Source: a virus. Taken from it: 36,532 nt of DNA. The notes under the pieces are model-generated. The model was not told where the DNA came from, searched no databases, and was given only the letters and a program-made list of their open reading frames with translations. Each line of letters starts with the position of its first letter. Within the stretch, counting starts at the first letter, position 1. The stretch covers positions 1 to 36,532 of IMG/VR virus record IMGVR_UViG_3300013099_000047; one strand, given 5' to 3'. Made by a program: the position numbers and the translations under genes. Of this stretch, positions 15,127 to 23,171 are shown in pieces.

Positions 15127-15368
15127 CCCACAACGAATTAGTAGAGCGGGCTGGACGGTGGTTGCTCAATACCATGAGATGCAAGCTGGTCATCCTGGAG
15201 CCGAAGCCTATTTCATGCGACGAGCACCCTGACGCAATCGGTTGGGATCGTCACGGTAATTCAATTGTTGTGGAATGCAAGATAAGCAAGGCTGATTTTT
15301 ATGCAGATCGTCGGAAGAAATGGCGAGAGCGAAGAACAAGCTCTGCTGATAGCCCAGCTCAGCCCTAG
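15123..15368 (+). CDS. PD-(D/E)XK-like nuclease-fold protein, short
   Basis: The 81-residue protein opens with MTHNELVERAGRWLLNTMRC and carries HPDAIGWDRHGNSIVVECKI, where D...ExK spacing fits the PD-(D/E)XK nuclease core. Similar phage proteins are recalled as about 130 residues, with a Tyr/Pro-Gly strand after the core. Here the frame ends soon after ADFYADRRKKW, so the product is short and may be truncated. ATG overlaps the upstream stop. Role in DNA processing is inferred. Confidence 0.5.
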   Translation: MTHNELVERAGRWLLNTMRCKLVILEPKPISCDEHPDAIGWDRHGNSIVVECKISKADFYADRRKKWRERRTSSADSPAQP

Positions 15369-15433
15369 CGGACGGGAACTGATAGACAAGAAACGGCAGA
15401 GGCAAACCCCTCCAGAATAAAAATATTACAAAC

Positions 15434-15464
15434 TTGCCATTTTCAACTTGATTTATTATGGCAA
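15434..15464. promoter_or_regulatory. Inverted repeat overlapping the early promoter
   Basis: TTGCCAT at 15434-15440 and ATGGCAA at 15458-15464 are perfect inverted copies, 17 bases apart. They bracket the -35 hexamer at 15448. The half-site TTGCCA is also the half-site of the leader palindromes in the leftward operon. This is a likely operator. Confidence 0.5.
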
Positions 15465-15476
15465 TGATCCGATAAT
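15448..15476 (+). promoter_or_regulatory. Early sigma70-type promoter
   Basis: TTGATT (15448-15453) and GATAAT (15471-15476) have a 17-base spacer. The site sits in a gap between 15368 and the small gene at 15517, and would drive the chain of overlapping early genes. Confidence 0.55.
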
Positions 15477-15516
15477 TACTTTCAGTGCAACAAAGTACTA
15501 ACGAAAGGATAAAAAC

Positions 15517-15621
15517 ATGTGTAATTTTCTCAGCTGGATTAAAACAGAAAACGGTGGCATGGTTATTCACGCCGGGGAAGTCTTGAGAGAAGCCATAGCC
15601 AAGGCAGAGAATAAATCATGA
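15517..15621 (+). CDS. Small early protein (34 aa)
   Basis: ATG at 15517 follows AAAGGA by 7 bases, giving MCNFLSWIKTENGGMVIHAG and a helical end (EVLREAIAKAENKS). Its TGA overlaps the next ATG. It is the first gene after the early promoter. No function is recognised. Confidence 0.55.
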   Translation: MCNFLSWIKTENGGMVIHAGEVLREAIAKAENKS

Positions 15622-15797
15622 CGAGTGAGAACTTCAAAGAAAGTCAGAACCTCAAGTCTGTAACCACCGCATCAGGTGACTGGTATTGTCTTGGTCGGCC
15701 TGAGCACAATAAGGTTGTGAACATCCACGTTGTGTACGAGCCTGGGCAAATGTCCAATGTGAATTTGGCTTTTGCAGAAAAAGTGGAGTTACTATGA
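15618..15797 (+). CDS. Small early protein (59 aa)
   Basis: The frame starts in an ATGA overlap and ends in another ATGA overlap with the next gene. The 59-residue product (MTSENFKESQNLKSVTTASG...) contains strands around YCLGRPEHNKVVNIHVVYEP. No family is recognised; the double overlaps argue that it is real. Confidence 0.55.
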   Translation: MTSENFKESQNLKSVTTASGDWYCLGRPEHNKVVNIHVVYEPGQMSNVNLAFAEKVELL

Positions 15798-16090
15798 GCG
15801 ATATCGCACTAACAGAGAGCAATCATGAAAAATCGCCAATAGTGGCGACTATGGAGGTTGAGACTATGAAGCAAGGACTACGAGATATAGACTGGGGCCA
15901 AGCGGGTGCGGAATTAGCCCGTAGTGACGACGACGAACAGGCAGATTTCTTCAAAGCCTTTGTTCGCGAATGCGCAAGTTGGGGAACTACCTACCAGATC
16001 GAAAGGCAGCTGGCAGGTGTCAATCAGAAATTGACGCTGAAAGAAAAACAAACTCTTGCCATGCTTGGTTACTCGGAAGGGAACGTATGA
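15794..16090 (+). CDS. Hypothetical early protein preceding the XRE gene
   Basis: The 98-residue protein is mostly helical and acidic in its middle (WGQAGAELARSDDDEQADFF) and ends near the start of the XRE gene with a 4-base overlap. The palindrome TCGCCA-ATAG-TGGCGA falls in its codons 14-19, so the true start could be the internal ATG just after it. No function is recognised. Confidence 0.5.
   Translation: MSDIALTESNHEKSPIVATMEVETMKQGLRDIDWGQAGAELARSDDDEQADFFKAFVRECASWGTTYQIERQLAGVNQKLTLKEKQTLAMLGYSEGNV
15835..15846. promoter_or_regulatory. Palindrome GCCAATAGTGGC (fifth copy)
   Basis: This 12-mer is the exact complement of the site before 26378 and differs by one base from the others. 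Its arms extend to TCGCCA/TGGCGA. It lies 241 bases before the XRE gene in the early operon and is in the opposite orientation to the leader copies. Confidence 0.55.
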
Positions 16091-16338
16091 AAAATAGAGC
16101 AAAATATTACGGACTAGTCCTCGCAGATGAGCGGAAACGCCAGGGCTACAGCCAAGAAGCCCTTGGCTTGGAGATTGGACTTGGTCAGTCAGAGGTGTCG
16201 GACGCCGAAAATGGTAAGCACCTGAAGCGTGACTATGACCCGTTGTGCAACGCTCTAGGCATAACATTCTTAACGCTCATGCTACGCGCTGATGCGCTGG
16301 CAAAAGAGGAGGCTGGCCATGAAAAGGGTACTCAATAA
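16087..16338 (+). CDS. XRE-family helix-turn-helix regulator
   Basis: The 83-residue protein contains an XRE/Cro-type HTH: GLVLADERKRQGYSQEALGL as helices 1-2, then LGQSEVSDAENGK as the turn and recognition helix, and a short dimerisation tail. It is about the size of Cro-like repressors. It likely binds a palindromic operator; the GCCA-n4-TGGC sites of this genome are candidates. The start overlaps the previous stop. Confidence 0.75.
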   Translation: MKNRAKYYGLVLADERKRQGYSQEALGLEIGLGQSEVSDAENGKHLKRDYDPLCNALGITFLTLMLRADALAKEEAGHEKGTQ

Positions 16339-16480
16339 AATCCGGCTGATCGAAAACGAGTTGTACTTGCTCGCCAAGGTGGTCGGCGGCAGTGAATGCG
16401 ACCCTGGCCAGTACTTCCACGATATGGAAAAGGATGAGATATCCAGCCATATTTATGATATCGGCAAGGGCTGGCCATGA
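16319..16480 (+). CDS. Small early protein (53 aa)
   Basis: ATG at 16319 has a strong GAGGAGG site at 6-base spacing and overlaps the XRE gene by 20 bases. The product (MKRVLNKIRLIENELYLLAK...) is helical with an acidic middle and ends GKGWP. Its stop overlaps the next ATG (ATGA). No family recognised. Confidence 0.55.
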   Translation: MKRVLNKIRLIENELYLLAKVVGGSECDPGQYFHDMEKDEISSHIYDIGKGWP

Positions 16481-16827
16481 AATCGAATGAAATAAAAAGA
16501 TTGATGAGCCACCTCGCAGAAGCCCACTCGCCTGCAGTCAGCGCGTCTAACCCAGAAGATCAGCCAGACGATATTGACCTGCTCTGTGATATTAGAGATA
16601 CGATGTTAGAGTGGCTCGACAAGCTCAGGCCGGTTTGTATTGACGCAGCCAGGCTGGAAGACGGTGCGGTGCGGTGTCTCTTGTGCAAAATAGTGGTTGA
16701 CAGGTACGCGAGCTGCGGACGCTGCGGACAAGAAACAAGTGTCTGCGAGGATTGCCTGGACGGAGAGTGCGTAGTTTGCCAGCAGGAGCGCGACGTGCCT
16801 ACAAGGCAAGAATTGAATGGAAGGTGA
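16477..16827 (+). CDS. Zinc-ribbon-like early protein
   Basis: The 116-residue protein has an acidic helical N-terminal half and a Cys-rich C-terminal half: CLLCK, CGRCGQ, CEDC and CVVC pairs, enough for two zinc sites in a RING or double zinc-ribbon arrangement. It may bind protein or nucleic acid. It is coupled to neighbours on both sides and no specific family is recognised. Confidence 0.55.
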   Translation: MKSNEIKRLMSHLAEAHSPAVSASNPEDQPDDIDLLCDIRDTMLEWLDKLRPVCIDAARLEDGAVRCLLCKIVVDRYASCGRCGQETSVCEDCLDGECVVCQQERDVPTRQELNGR

Positions 16828-16833
16828 GGAGAG

Positions 16834-17388
16834 ATGGAAAACGAACCGAAAGTAGCGATAGACGTAGCACTGGAAGAAATAGAGGCCTTGTTGAGTGCCG
16901 AGGCATCTATTGAAAAGAGGATCGCGGATGTTCAAGATGAATCATGGATCCCTATTTTCTACCTCAAAATGCTACACAACAACAACGCCAAGCGTGCGAA
17001 GTTGAAGGAGCAATGCGCTATCAGACTTGCACAGCTGGATACTGAGTTGACTTCGTTGGCCAGGACGTGGATGGTCCCGTGCTGTCGTGAGGTCGAGAAG
17101 CAGTTGAAAGATCAGCATGGGGAACGAAAGAGCATAGACACCGAGTATGGCAAGGCAGGATTCAGGACAGTAAGCAAATCCCAGAGAATTGACATTCTTG
17201 ACGAAGACAAAGCTGTTTCGATCCTGGAATACACTTGCCCTGATGCTGTCAAGAAATCCATCAGGAAAACCGAATTGAAAAAGCATCTCGTGGCGACAGG
17301 TGAAGAGATTGATGGAACCAAGGTGGTTACGACGCCCGCGAGAGATATATTCTTTATTGGATCACAGAAATTTGAGGAGCAAGAATAA
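16834..17388 (+). CDS. Gp157-like / Gam-like recombination-associated protein
   Basis: The 184-residue protein is a long coiled coil (residues 10-110) followed by a conserved-looking domain: a strand GKAGFRTVSKSQRIDILDED, then CPDAVKKSIRKTELKKHL and a final VTTPARDIFFI. This matches siphovirus Gp157 and the related host-nuclease-inhibitor Gam group. It sits directly before the ERF annealing gene, the usual partner. GAGGAG precedes the ATG and its stop overlaps the next start. Confidence 0.7.
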   Translation: MENEPKVAIDVALEEIEALLSAEASIEKRIADVQDESWIPIFYLKMLHNNNAKRAKLKEQCAIRLAQLDTELTSLARTWMVPCCREVEKQLKDQHGERKSIDTEYGKAGFRTVSKSQRIDILDEDKAVSILEYTCPDAVKKSIRKTELKKHLVATGEEIDGTKVVTTPARDIFFIGSQKFEEQE

Positions 17389-18104
17389 TGGCTGAGTCAG
17401 CGAAAAAGAATCCTATCGAAAAGTGCATGGTGAAGATACTTCGAGAAATCGAGGTGATCGGCAAAAACCGAGTAGCCGGAACTGGAAATTATAGCTACAA
17501 CTATCGCGGAATTGATGATTTTTTCAATGCTATCCACCCTTTACTAGCTAAATACGGCGTATTTCTTTTGCCGAATTATGACATTATTGATAAAACTGAA
17601 AGGCCAAAGCTTGACAACCAAGGCAGACAAAACGGGATGTATTCGCTTGTCAAGGTGAAAGGCAGCTTTAGGTTTACTGCTGAGGATGGTTCATTTGTCG
17701 AAGCGAGTTGTATTGGAGAAGGAATAGACCCAGGTGACAAGGCCAGCAACAAGGCCATGGCAGCAGCGCTCAAATACGTTTTGATGCAGACTTTTTGCGT
17801 GGCTTGCGAGGGCGCGATAGACAGCGAAACAGATTCGCCAACTCCGCAATACCAACAGCAACAGCAGCAGCAACAAGCTCCGCAGCAGACCCAACCGCAG
17901 GCCCCTCCGCCCGTAAGCAAAGAAGCCCTGGAGCAGGCTGGCAATGCAATGCTTCAACTCATAATGAACAACACACAATCCGACCGCGCTGAGGCAGCCG
18001 CAATAGCGAACGAAATCGCTGTCAGGTTGAGAATCAAACGTGGCACAATCGAAGGAATCAAAGCAATCTCTACGGAGTTCAAGAAAGGTCTTCCAAATGG
18101 CTAA
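17388..18104 (+). CDS. erf: ERF-family single-strand annealing protein
   Basis: The 238-residue protein shows the ERF core: NYSYNYRGIDDFFNAIHPLL at residues 32-51, a GSFRF...DGSFVEAS strand pair and GEGIDPGDKASNKAMAAALK near residue 110. ERF proteins bind single-stranded ends and anneal homologous strands in phage recombination. A run of eight Gln plus a Pro/Gln linker (about 147-170) separates the core from a helical C-terminus. The linker DNA is a CAA/CAG microsatellite. It overlaps the SSB-like gene by 8 bases. Confidence 0.85.
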   Translation: MAESAKKNPIEKCMVKILREIEVIGKNRVAGTGNYSYNYRGIDDFFNAIHPLLAKYGVFLLPNYDIIDKTERPKLDNQGRQNGMYSLVKVKGSFRFTAEDGSFVEASCIGEGIDPGDKASNKAMAAALKYVLMQTFCVACEGAIDSETDSPTPQYQQQQQQQQAPQQTQPQAPPPVSKEALEQAGNAMLQLIMNNTQSDRAEAAAIANEIAVRLRIKRGTIEGIKAISTEFKKGLPNG

Positions 18105-18432
18105 GAAAAATTATGGCTATGCCGACATGTTCACAGTTGCAAATCCAAACAACAAACCCGACATGCCTATATACAGGGTTGTTTTTGAATTCAAGGGGCA
18201 GGAATTGGTTATCCCGATCTGGCAGAAGAAAAGAAAGGACGGCCAGCTTGTGTTTGACAGAGGTGGCCAGCCAATATTTGCAGGTCCAATCCAAGATGAT
18301 GATTATATAGGGCAGTCGGACCAAAACCAGGGTCAAGGCTACCAGCCTGACAATCAAACACAAGGCCAGTACCAACCGCCTCAGCAGCAATACAATCAAC
18401 AACCAGAAGCAGGCGATATCCCGTTCGTGTGA
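18097..18432 (+). CDS. SSB-like single-stranded DNA-binding protein
   Basis: The 111-residue protein is shorter than normal SSB. An N-terminal beta-rich part (IYRVVFEFKGQELVIPIWQK) could be a reduced OB fold. It is followed by a Gln/Gly/Pro-rich disordered tail and ends in EAGDIPFV. The acidic DIPF ending is the classic SSB tip that recruits partner proteins. Position between ERF and a nuclease supports the call. The extra Val after Phe is unusual. Confidence 0.6.
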   Translation: MAKKNYGYADMFTVANPNNKPDMPIYRVVFEFKGQELVIPIWQKKRKDGQLVFDRGGQPIFAGPIQDDDYIGQSDQNQGQGYQPDNQTQGQYQPPQQQYNQQPEAGDIPFV

Positions 18433-18439
18433 GAATATA

Positions 18440-18982
18440 ATGTTCAAGAAAAAAACAAACAAATATAACGCCAAGCGTACTTTTTCGGAAATCATGCACC
18501 GTGCTTTTGATTCTGGTGATGAACGCGAGTATGCAGAGCACCTTTATGAGCGAGAGCAAAAAGGTGAGATCGACGATTTGAAATTTCAACAGTCGATTGA
18601 TCTTGGCCGTGGCGTGAAGTTGAGGGTTGATTTCACTTACATTGAACACTGCTGCTCCATGTCAGTCGAAGTTCCTCAATTGGTTTATGATGAGTTTAAG
18701 GGCTTTTCGACTGATATCTGGAAGCTCAAGAAACGCATCTGGTCGCTCGGTGCTGGGCCTGGAATACTGTTCGTGACTTACAAACGAGGCAAAGGTTGGC
18801 GGCGGACATACTCCCGTGAAGAGATCATCCCGGTCGGCTTCGATCCGCTTCACCCTGACGCGCCTCGACGGATGGAAAAACTGGCAGTGCTGATAGGCTC
18901 GTGGAAGCCGAAAAGCAAAAAACAAATCAAAGCGAAAACAGCAGCAATCGAATTAATAGAAAAGGAAATGGATAATGGATGA
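18440..18982 (+). CDS. DUF1064-type PD-(D/E)XK nuclease (Holliday-junction-resolvase-like)
   Basis: The 180-residue protein opens with KKKTNKYNAKRT and then has DSGDEREYAEHLYEREQKGEI, followed by FQQSIDL, LRVDFTYIE and DEFKG. This order (K-Y-N/G-A-K-k, an S-x-x-E helix, a DF strand and an E/D-x-K-G strand) matches the DUF1064 endonuclease family. In phages it is thought to cut branched DNA. Basic C-terminal helix (KKQIKAK). It overlaps the next gene by 8 bases. Confidence 0.7.
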   Translation: MFKKKTNKYNAKRTFSEIMHRAFDSGDEREYAEHLYEREQKGEIDDLKFQQSIDLGRGVKLRVDFTYIEHCCSMSVEVPQLVYDEFKGFSTDIWKLKKRIWSLGAGPGILFVTYKRGKGWRRTYSREEIIPVGFDPLHPDAPRRMEKLAVLIGSWKPKSKKQIKAKTAAIELIEKEMDNG

Positions 18983-19808
18983 TATGATCCTCCAAGGGAC
19001 CGGATACTCAATAACACCATGCAGCCTGCAAATCGACGAGGGCCTGCATATCGAAGATTTCAGGGTACTTATACAGCAGATACATAGGATGCGAACCGCC
19101 GGGCACTGGGCGTTGGGCGATGCCATGAACTATGGTGAGAGGAATTACGGCGATGGGCTTTATGACCAAGTTTCTGAGCTAACTGGTTTTGCATACGGTA
19201 CTTTGCGAAATGATAGCATGGTCGCTCGTGTATTTGAATTGTCACGGCGCCGTGACAATCTATCGTTTGCCCATCATCAGGTTGTATGCTCAAAACAGCT
19301 CACCCGCAGCCAGGCAGATGACTTACTTGAGCAGGCTTCGCATGAAGGGTGGACGCTTGAGGAGCTTCGAGGAAAGAAGCAACTGTTACTTGAACCCCCG
19401 GAATCCCCGCCTGCGGCCAAGCCACTAGAGCCCCCAAAACCTGACCATGATGTCATCGAAACGCTTGGGTTGCTTTCTGGCAAGACTATACCGAACCAAA
19501 AGATAGCTGACGATATCGCCCAGGCCAAGCTGGATGTGGAGCCATTTATCAAGGGGATGGCCCTTGTGAATAAGACGGTCAAAAAATGGGTAATGTCGCC
19601 AACACAACACCCTTGTTTTGTCGGGTTCACCTCATTCAGCCAGCTTCAAGTCGATATTAAGAACGTGATAAATCAACTCAAGAAAGCGGTTCCGGCTGTG
19701 CTTTGTGCTTATTGCGGTGGCGATGGATGTCAAGAGTGTTGCGAACGCGGATGGCTGAATCAGTTCGCATCCAAGACGACCGTGCCGGAGGAATTGAAAA
19801 GTGAGTAG
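18975..19808 (+). CDS. Hypothetical replication-region protein with zinc motif
   Basis: The 277-residue protein has an N-terminal helical domain with HWALGDAMNYGERNYGDG and TLRNDSMVARVFELSRRR, similar to phage proteins annotated as HTH or DUF3102-like DNA-binding domains. A Pro-rich linker lies near residue 145. The C-terminus holds CAYCGGDGCQECCERGW, a DnaJ-like zinc arrangement. It is placed just before the helicase and overlaps it, so loading or origin recognition is a reasonable guess only. Confidence 0.5.
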   Translation: MDDMILQGTGYSITPCSLQIDEGLHIEDFRVLIQQIHRMRTAGHWALGDAMNYGERNYGDGLYDQVSELTGFAYGTLRNDSMVARVFELSRRRDNLSFAHHQVVCSKQLTRSQADDLLEQASHEGWTLEELRGKKQLLLEPPESPPAAKPLEPPKPDHDVIETLGLLSGKTIPNQKIADDIAQAKLDVEPFIKGMALVNKTVKKWVMSPTQHPCFVGFTSFSQLQVDIKNVINQLKKAVPAVLCAYCGGDGCQECCERGWLNQFASKTTVPEELKSE

Positions 19809-21576
19809 CTATCAACTTCGGCCATATCAGAAAGAAGCGGTTGACGCCATTTTCGAGGCATGGAAAGAACATCAATCAACCCTTGTGGTCATGCCTACCG
19901 GCGTGGGCAAGAGCGTACTGTTTTCAGAGGTTTTGAAGCGAACCCAAACATGGGGACGTGGCATGGTGCTTGCTCATCGTGGCGAGTTGATTCACCAGGC
20001 AGCAGAGCATATCGAACGGGCCACTGGGATACACCCTGATATCGAAATGGCGGAATATGTAGCGAACGAAAGCTCGTGGGGCCAAGCACCTGTGATTGTC
20101 TCATCGATACAGACTCAATGTGCGGGCAAAAATGGTGGTAGGATGCAGAAGTTCGATCCTAACGACTTCGCTATTATTGTAGTTGACGAGGCACACCACG
20201 CAACCGCTGACACATATGTTCGAGTGATTGATTATTATAAGCAGAATCCGCGAGTGAAGATTTTGGGAGTCACCGCCACGCCAGACAGGGCAGACGAAGA
20301 GGCTTTGGGGCAGGTGTTTGAATATTGTGCCTACGATTATGAACTGCCTGACGCAATTCGCGACGGTTGGCTTGTGCCGATTGAAGCGAGTGCGGTACAT
20401 GTTGAGGGGCTTGATTATTCCTTGATCAGAACAACCGCAGGAGACTTGAACGGTAAAGACCTGGCTGCGGTGCTTGAGGATGAGGAGCCATTGCATGAAA
20501 TGGCTCAGGCTACGGTAGAGGCGGCAATGGGATTGAAGCCTCACGCGCTTGACCCTGTGGCCGATCTTGCGAGAGACGACATAGGATTGTTTCATGCAGA
20601 AATGAAGACATGGCTGGAGAGTAATCCGCCTGCAAAGACGTTAATATTCACAGCAAGCGTTGAACATGCCAGGCTATTTTCCCTTGTCTTGAATCGATGG
20701 ATACCAAATTCTGCAGAATGGGTTTGCGGCAAAACAAACAAGGATGATCGCAGGGTAATGTTTGAGCGATATGCAAATGATAACTTCCCGTTTTTGTGCA
20801 ATGTTGGAGTTGCTACCGAGGGCTTTGATGAGCCTAATATCAAGCTGGTTGTCATGGCAAGGCCGACGAAAAGCCGAGGCCTCTACAGCCAAATGACAGG
20901 CAGGGGAACTAGGCCGTGTCGACTCATTGCCGTTGCGTTGAATGAATGCTTTGATGCTTTAGCTCGTCGTGCGATGATTATGGCTAGTGAAAAGCCAATA
21001 TTGAAACTGCTTGATTTTGTTGGGAACGCTGGAAGGCACAAACTGGTATCTGCTGCTGATATCTTGGGCGGCAACTATCCAGATGAAGTAATTGTCCGTG
21101 CTGGCGAAATGATGCGGGAGACGGAAGAACCAAAAAAGCCAGAAGAGATTCTTGAAGAGGCTCTTGAACAGATAAAGATTGAGGCAGAACAGGCTGCGAA
21201 CGAGGATGCGAGAAAGAAAGCCAAGCTGTTAATTAAATCTGTCTACAAAACCGTGAGGATCAAGAATCTGTTTGATCGAATATCCGTCGAGCCTCAAAGG
21301 GAACGGGCATGGCACAAAGGAAGACGCCCGACTGATAAGATGCAGGCGTACCTCGAAAGAAAGGGAATGTGGGATAAAAATCTGACCTATACGCAAGCCA
21401 GTGTGTTGATTCAAGGGCTTGTCGACCGGCAAAGCAATGGCGTCTGCACCCCGAACCAGGGGAAGATACTGGAAAGATTTGGGTACTCAAAAGAAATGAC
21501 ATTCAAGCAGGCGTCGAGGACTATTGACGCTATCAAATTGAACGACTGGAAAAGACCAGAAGAGGCGATAGCATGA
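19801..21576 (+). CDS. SF2 DEAD/H-box helicase
   Basis: The 591-residue protein has Walker A PTGVGKS (residues 32-38), DEAH (129-132), TATPDR (158-163) and a motif VI-like QMTGRGTRP around residue 360, so it is an intact superfamily 2 ATPase related to RecG/UvrB/Type I-R helicases. The C-terminal 150 residues are helical and basic. It probably unwinds DNA for replication or recombination. The GTG start lies inside the end of the previous gene; an ATGA overlap leads to the primase gene. Confidence 0.85.
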   Translation: MSSYQLRPYQKEAVDAIFEAWKEHQSTLVVMPTGVGKSVLFSEVLKRTQTWGRGMVLAHRGELIHQAAEHIERATGIHPDIEMAEYVANESSWGQAPVIVSSIQTQCAGKNGGRMQKFDPNDFAIIVVDEAHHATADTYVRVIDYYKQNPRVKILGVTATPDRADEEALGQVFEYCAYDYELPDAIRDGWLVPIEASAVHVEGLDYSLIRTTAGDLNGKDLAAVLEDEEPLHEMAQATVEAAMGLKPHALDPVADLARDDIGLFHAEMKTWLESNPPAKTLIFTASVEHARLFSLVLNRWIPNSAEWVCGKTNKDDRRVMFERYANDNFPFLCNVGVATEGFDEPNIKLVVMARPTKSRGLYSQMTGRGTRPCRLIAVALNECFDALARRAMIMASEKPILKLLDFVGNAGRHKLVSAADILGGNYPDEVIVRAGEMMRETEEPKKPEEILEEALEQIKIEAEQAANEDARKKAKLLIKSVYKTVRIKNLFDRISVEPQRERAWHKGRRPTDKMQAYLERKGMWDKNLTYTQASVLIQGLVDRQSNGVCTPNQGKILERFGYSKEMTFKQASRTIDAIKLNDWKRPEEAIA

Positions 21577-22478
21577 TCTACCAGAAAACAATTTGGGGCC
21601 GGGTTTCGAGAAGAAGCCGCTGTCCGATTTGTGATGCTCCTGACTGGTGCTCTGTTTCGAGTGATGGCAATGTTGTGTTTTGCATGAGGACGATATCTGA
21701 AAAACCAGTCGAGACTAAACACGGGCTTGGGTATATCCATAAGCTGACGGGTGAAATGCAAGAGGTAGCAAAGCGGGTCTGCCGACGACCTGCGATAGCG
21801 AAACGACGGCAGAGCATTTGCGGCGACTTGTCGAAGCGTGCGCAGGAATCAATCATTCTTGCCAACTTCGTAGACCTTGCTCGTACCCTGGGCGTGTCTT
21901 GCGATTCACTCAGGCGGTTGCATGTAGGTTGGTACGAAGAGTGGCATAACGATAAGCATTACTCAGGCTGGTCATTTCCTATGAGGAGTACACGAGGCGA
22001 GACGGTTGGGATGCGCATCCGCAACGGACGGGCGAAATTTAGTGCCCCAGGATTCACTGAGGGGTTGTTTATTCCTGATGGTATTCCTCATCGCGGCGGT
22101 CGGCTGTACATCGTCGAGGGGCCTACAGACTGTGCAGCGATGCTTGATTTAGGTGGGCATTGCATTGGACGCCCAAACTGTTCTGGCGGAGTCGATGACC
22201 TGCTTTCCTGGGGCAGGAAGCGAGAGGTTATAATTATAGCTGACAGGGATAAGGACAAAATCCGACCGGATGGGTCGAAGTGGAATCCAGGCTGGGACGG
22301 CGCGATCGATCTGGCCGAGAAGATGGTGCATTCTGCCAAAACATTGTATGTGATGAAACCAATCGGCGCGAAAGATGTTCGAGAATGGTCGAAGAAGAAT
22401 CCGAAATTAAACGAAGCGGCTGTATTTCTTGTAGCGAAATCACAAGGCGCATGGCCGCAACAAAAGAAAAGTGAATGA
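21573..22478 (+). CDS. Toprim-domain DNA primase-like protein
   Basis: The 301-residue protein begins with a zinc-binding region (Cys at 17, 20, 26 and 37, CPIC...CSVSSDGNVVFC), as in bacterial and T7-type primases. The Toprim core follows: LYIVEGPTDCAAM with Glu182, and IIIADRDKDK with Asp224/Asp226 for Mg2+. No helicase domain is fused, but the SF2 helicase lies directly upstream. It likely makes primers at the phage fork. Confidence 0.8.
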   Translation: MIYQKTIWGRVSRRSRCPICDAPDWCSVSSDGNVVFCMRTISEKPVETKHGLGYIHKLTGEMQEVAKRVCRRPAIAKRRQSICGDLSKRAQESIILANFVDLARTLGVSCDSLRRLHVGWYEEWHNDKHYSGWSFPMRSTRGETVGMRIRNGRAKFSAPGFTEGLFIPDGIPHRGGRLYIVEGPTDCAAMLDLGGHCIGRPNCSGGVDDLLSWGRKREVIIIADRDKDKIRPDGSKWNPGWDGAIDLAEKMVHSAKTLYVMKPIGAKDVREWSKKNPKLNEAAVFLVAKSQGAWPQQKKSE

Positions 22479-22480
22479 TG

Positions 22481-22618
22481 ATGAATAAATATAAAGATTG
22501 TGGCGGCGGGACACTAATTCCCTCCGGTAAAATACAACATGGCTTTGCCAAGGCTGTGTTTGCCTCCAACCAAGACCATGCCGTGGACGTGCACGAGATG
22601 GTCGGAAAGGATGAATGA
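22481..22618 (+). CDS. Small early protein (45 aa)
   Basis: The frame opens with up to three tandem ATGs (22475, 22478, 22481) after the primase stop; the best is undecided. The product (MNKYKDCGGGTLIPSGKIQH...) ends MVGKDE. Its TGA overlaps the next ATG. Function unknown. Confidence 0.45.
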   Translation: MNKYKDCGGGTLIPSGKIQHGFAKAVFASNQDHAVDVHEMVGKDE

Positions 22619-23019
22619 TGGATAAATTACAAAAAGACATCGGGCTGTTGAACAAGTCCATCGAACACTGGGAGCGGATGAGGGGTGACCGCGAGGGCGG
22701 GGATGAGCCGTCTGGAAGCAACTGCCCACTATGCAAAAAGTACTTCAAAACTCGGGGGTGCGGACCGTGCCCGCTAGTCCCATCGTTGATATGTACGAGA
22801 CTGTATGTCAAGGCCATAATCACCTTCCATGGGTTCAATCTGCAACCATGGAAAAGAGCCGCAACCGCTGTCATCGACGCGATCACTATTGTCCGGGATG
22901 GCCTGGTTGGTAAAAAGGAGAACTCTGCCAACGCAGGCGACTTGATCAAGAAAGTCGAATCAGCCCAGAAAGATGCGGCTGGTAGCCAACGGGTTTACAA
23001 GGAGAATGAAAATGGATAA
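22618..23019 (+). CDS. Hypothetical Cys-motif early protein
   Basis: The 133-residue protein starts at the second of two ATGs, 6 bases after AAAGGA. It has a coiled N-terminus, then CPLCKKYFKTRGCGPCPL, a four-Cys motif seen in small phage proteins of unknown role. A helical end follows. Codons for GFNLQPW share a 24-base identity with the tail hub gene. It overlaps the membrane protein gene downstream. Confidence 0.5.
   Translation: MDKLQKDIGLLNKSIEHWERMRGDREGGDEPSGSNCPLCKKYFKTRGCGPCPLVPSLICTRLYVKAIITFHGFNLQPWKRAATAVIDAITIVRDGLVGKKENSANAGDLIKKVESAQKDAAGSQRVYKENENG
22829..22852. repeat. 24-bp exact repeat (copy 2)
   Basis: Identical to 9619-9642. Here the preceding base extends the CCATGG palindromic end, so that CCATGGGTT faces AACCATGG across an 8-base spacer. 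Confidence 0.9.
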
Positions 23020-23146
23020 GTTATTCCCGACCATCCTGCTGACTCTTGATGTTGCGGCGGCAATCGTGTACATGGCAGGGCACGACTGGCGCAAGGCGAT
23101 TTATTGGCTGGCGGCGGCGGTGCTGACGACCGTTGTGACTTATTAA
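23012..23146 (+). CDS. Small two-helix membrane protein (44 aa)
   Basis: The 44-residue product has two hydrophobic segments, LFPTILLTLDVAAAIVYMAG and AIYWLAAAVLTTVVTY, with a charged turn (HDWRK) between. AAGGAG precedes the ATG by 7 bases and the start overlaps the previous stop. Function unknown. Confidence 0.55.
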   Translation: MDKLFPTILLTLDVAAAIVYMAGHDWRKAIYWLAAAVLTTVVTY

Positions 23147-23171
23147 TGATAACAAACAAGGAAGGACGTGA

